Assembly: GCA_037137455.1 (NCBI GenBank)
Contig: JBAXKG010000009.1
Coordinates: 1-64,000 of the forward strand
From: CAIVAT01 sp037137455
GTDB lineage: Bacteria > Bacteroidota > Bacteroidia > Bacteroidales > FEN-979
Direction of reading: 5' to 3'
DNA length: 64,000 nt
Numbering within the stretch: position 1 is the stretch's first letter; the number at the start of each line of letters is the position of its first letter. Of this stretch, positions 62,206-64,000 are shown one piece after another. The position numbers were made by a program, and so were the translations under genes. The notes beneath the pieces were generated by a model. The model saw only the letters and a list, made by a program, of their open reading frames with translations. It was not told the origin of the DNA and did not search any database.

Positions 62206-62667
62206 ATGAAAACAATAGAAGGAAAATTAGATGCCAAGGGGCTGAAATTCGGCATTGTCATTGCCCGTTTCAATGAATTTATCAGCGGGAAACTGCTGTC
62301 GGGATGTCTTGACGGACTAATTCGTCATGGGGCAGATGAAGGGAATATCCATGTGGCCTGGTCGCCGGGATCGTTTGAAATACCATTGCTGGCCAAGAAA
62401 CTTGCTCTTACAAAAAAATATGATGCCGTTATTTGCCTTGGTGCAGTAATCAGGGGGGCAACGCCACATTTCGATTATGTTGCGTCTGAAGTCTCCAAGG
62501 GAGTTGCCCATGTTGCACTGGAAACTGGTCTTCCGGTGATTTATGGAGTATTAACTACCGACAACATTGAGCAAGCCATCGAACGTGCCGGTACTAAAAG
62601 TGGGAACAAGGGATTCGATGCCGCTTTGGCGGCGATTGAAATGGCAAATTTGATGAAAGAATTATAA
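62206..62667 (+). CDS. ribH: 6,7-dimethyl-8-ribityllumazine synthase
   Basis: RibH joins the ribitylamino-pyrimidine with dihydroxybutanone phosphate to form lumazine; the enzyme assembles into pentamers or a 60-mer capsid. The 153-residue protein has the N-terminal FGIVIARFNEFISGKLLSGC, the substrate loop WSPGSFEIPLLAKKLAL, VICLGAVIRGATPHFDYVAS, and YGVLTTDNIEQAIERAGTKS with the conserved NKGFDAALAAIEMANL. It completes the riboflavin set in the operon. Confidence 0.97.
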   Translation: MKTIEGKLDAKGLKFGIVIARFNEFISGKLLSGCLDGLIRHGADEGNIHVAWSPGSFEIPLLAKKLALTKKYDAVICLGAVIRGATPHFDYVASEVSKGVAHVALETGLPVIYGVLTTDNIEQAIERAGTKSGNKGFDAALAAIEMANLMKEL

Positions 62668-62680
62668 TCATGGTCTGATT

Positions 62681-63586
62681 ATGGATCCAAATTCAATTAT
62701 TACCGGTCTTATCCAGATGACCTGCGGACCAGACAAGAAGGCCAACATCGAGAAATCCATTATCAGGATCCGGGAAGCTGCAAGACTTGGTGCACAGATT
62801 ATCTGCCTGCAGGAGTTGTTTTCCTCCACTTACTTCTGTTGGGAAGAAAATTACGAATATTTCAAAATGGCAGAAACCATTCCGGGCCCGACAACGAAAA
62901 TGTTTGGAAGCCTGGCCAGGGAACTGGATGTAGTAATCGTAGCATCACTGTTTGAAAAGCGAACCGAAGGGGTATATCACAATACAGTTGCTGTTATAGA
63001 TGCCGATGGAAATTATCTTGGGAAATATCGTAAACACCATATACCAGATGATCCGGGGTATTATGAGAAGTTTTACTTTGCCCCTGGCGATAATAATTAC
63101 AAAGTATTTGTTACAAAATATGCCCGCATCGGAACTCTCATTTGCTGGGATCAATGGTACCCGGAAGCTGCCCGAATCACCAGCCTTCTGGGTGCTCAAA
63201 TCATTTTTTATCCGACTTCTATCGGATGGGCTGAATCTCAGAACAGCGAATTGAACCGGCAGCAGTACCAGGCATGGCAAACAATTCAGCGTGGCCATGC
63301 CATAGCAAACGGGGTATTTGTCGTTTCAGTAAACCGGACCGGCATTGAGGGTTCGATGAATTTCTGGGGCGGTTCTTTTGTATCCGATCCTTTTGGCAAC
63401 TTGATTTATCAGGCATCTCACGACAAAGAGGAAATACATGTGCAGAAGCTTGACCTGGGAAAAATAGAAGAAATCCGAATGCATTGGCCGTTTTTAAGAG
63501 ACCGGAGAATCGACAGTTATGGGCCAATACTGAAAAGGTATATCGGGGATGAAAAACAGGATTTACTAATGATGAATGACGAATGA
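62681..63586 (+). CDS. aguB: N-carbamoylputrescine amidase
   Basis: AguB hydrolyses N-carbamoylputrescine to putrescine, CO2 and ammonia. The 301-residue nitrilase-superfamily protein has the triad Glu in ICLQELFSSTYFCWEENYE, Lys in YLGKYRKHHIPDDPGYYEKF, and nucleophile Cys in IGTLICWDQWYPEAARI. FYPTSIGWAESQNSELNRQQ and GSFVSDPFGNLIYQAS are typical of the plant-type AguB subgroup. It begins 13 bp after ribH and overlaps the next gene, agmatine deiminase, as ATGA, which supports the assignment. Confidence 0.93.
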   Translation: MDPNSIITGLIQMTCGPDKKANIEKSIIRIREAARLGAQIICLQELFSSTYFCWEENYEYFKMAETIPGPTTKMFGSLARELDVVIVASLFEKRTEGVYHNTVAVIDADGNYLGKYRKHHIPDDPGYYEKFYFAPGDNNYKVFVTKYARIGTLICWDQWYPEAARITSLLGAQIIFYPTSIGWAESQNSELNRQQYQAWQTIQRGHAIANGVFVVSVNRTGIEGSMNFWGGSFVSDPFGNLIYQASHDKEEIHVQKLDLGKIEEIRMHWPFLRDRRIDSYGPILKRYIGDEKQDLLMMNDE

Positions 63587-63598
63587 CGAATGACGAAT
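63574..63598 (+). repeat. heptamer array (GAATGAC) across the aguB-aguA junction
   Basis: Three full copies of GAATGAC plus four bases run through the last codons of aguB and the first codons of aguA. This is the most regular member of the dispersed CGAAT repeat family. The ATGA stop/start overlap lies inside the array, so a change of one unit would shift frame at the end of aguB and move the aguA start. Confidence 0.8.
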
Positions 63599-64000
63599 CT
63601 CACCCGACTCCCAAAGAACTTGGCTACTATTTTCCCGCTGAATGGATGGAACATAGTGCTACATGGTTAAGTTACCCGCATGATGACTCTTACTCATGGC
63701 CTGGGACATTGACAAAGATTTTTCCATTTTACAACCGGTTTGTCAAGGAGTTATCAAAAAGCGAACAGGTATGTATCAATGTGCGTGACGAAGCGCTTCG
63801 CGACCGCGTAACGCGTGATTTGACAATGCTTGATGTCGACTTATCGAAAATTACTTTTCTTTTTCATCCGACCAATGATGCTTGGTGCCGCGATCATGGC
63901 CCGGCTTTTCTGATAAAGCCCGGGGCAAAAGTGCCAAAGGTCATCGTTAACTGGCGTTACAATGCCTGGGGCGAAAAATACGCTCACGATCTGGATGACA
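63583..64000 (+). CDS. aguA: agmatine deiminase, 5' part
   Basis: AguA converts agmatine to N-carbamoylputrescine, the substrate of AguB. The visible 139 residues, from the ATG at 63583, show the family start: LGYYFPAEWMEHSATWLSYP, then PHDDSYSWPGTLTKIFPFYN, and the first catalytic-site segment PTNDAWCRDHGPAFLIKP with the Asp and Arg of the guanidine-binding site. VNWRYNAWGEKYAHD follows before the window ends. The rest of the gene, including the catalytic Cys, is off the right edge. Confidence 0.92.
   Translation, partial: MTNDESHPTPKELGYYFPAEWMEHSATWLSYPHDDSYSWPGTLTKIFPFYNRFVKELSKSEQVCINVRDEALRDRVTRDLTMLDVDLSKITFLFHPTNDAWCRDHGPAFLIKPGAKVPKVIVNWRYNAWGEKYAHDLDD

Noticed and set aside
1..64000. 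CRISPR arrays, tRNA or rRNA genes, insertion sequences and prophage
   Set aside because: No regularly spaced repeats longer than about 20 bp, no cloverleaf-like sequence with a conserved T-loop, and no transposase, integrase or phage structural gene was found on reading.

Overview
The window is a 64 kb piece of a Bacteroidota chromosome, most likely class Bacteroidia and an anaerobic environmental lineage. The evidence is type IX secretion C-terminal domains on two large exoproteins, a TonB-dependent receptor with a carboxypeptidase-like N-terminal domain next to a DUF4249 lipoprotein, the families DUF5606, DUF5723 and DUF1599, a folP-cdaA pair, and at least 17 intergenic matches to the Bacteroidota -7 promoter element TAnnTTTG. 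A HydF gene implies [FeFe]-hydrogenase and anaerobic metabolism. Most of the window is core chromosome. No tRNA, rRNA, CRISPR array, insertion sequence or prophage was seen.

Layout. Bases 189-3730 (minus strand) hold an A+T-rich four-gene island: XRE regulator, DNA cytosine-5 methyltransferase, a LAGLIDADG-fold protein whose two catalytic acids are replaced, and a small PD-(D/E)xK nuclease. It reads as a self-regulated restriction-modification unit and lies directly downstream of an orphan oligopeptide-type ABC permease. Bases 4933-22992 carry housekeeping and envelope genes: DoxX-like protein, DUF1599, folP, cdaA, def, ruvX, dapD, a GT9 glycosyltransferase, tsaC, TonB receptor plus DUF4249, purB, DUF5606, pyrK-pyrD and a T9SS BNR-repeat protein. 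Bases 23053-42405 carry murB, two GT4-like glycosyltransferases, UspA, a LysM plus binding-protein fusion, guaA, M23 and M49 peptidases, comB, a cluster of secreted proteins of unknown role (leucine-rich-repeat protein plus probable NTF2-like partners), gcvT and miaA. Bases 42418-58681 hold a multidomain GH3 beta-glucosidase, a polar amino-acid ABC transporter made of two unusual fusion proteins, an amidase/DUF5723/lipoprotein operon, a YwqK-like MORN lipoprotein, hydF and an SDR. Bases 58864-62667 are a complete FMN-riboswitch-controlled riboflavin operon (ribD, ribE, ribBA, ribH). The right edge holds aguB and the 5' end of aguA, which together convert agmatine to putrescine.

Points of most interest: (1) the restriction-modification island with a catalytically degenerate LAGLIDADG protein paired with a separate minimal nuclease; (2) the ABC transporter in which binding-protein halves are arranged lobe 2 / lobe 1-lobe 2 / lobe 1 before the permease, with an ATPase carrying an RsbW-like GHKL C-terminal domain; (3) the leucine-rich-repeat protein with three WW-spacer modules encoded with short NTF2-like secreted proteins; (4) a dispersed family of short CGAAT-type intergenic repeats, one of which forms a heptamer array across the aguB-aguA junction. 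Function calls rest on motifs read by eye; no database search was run.
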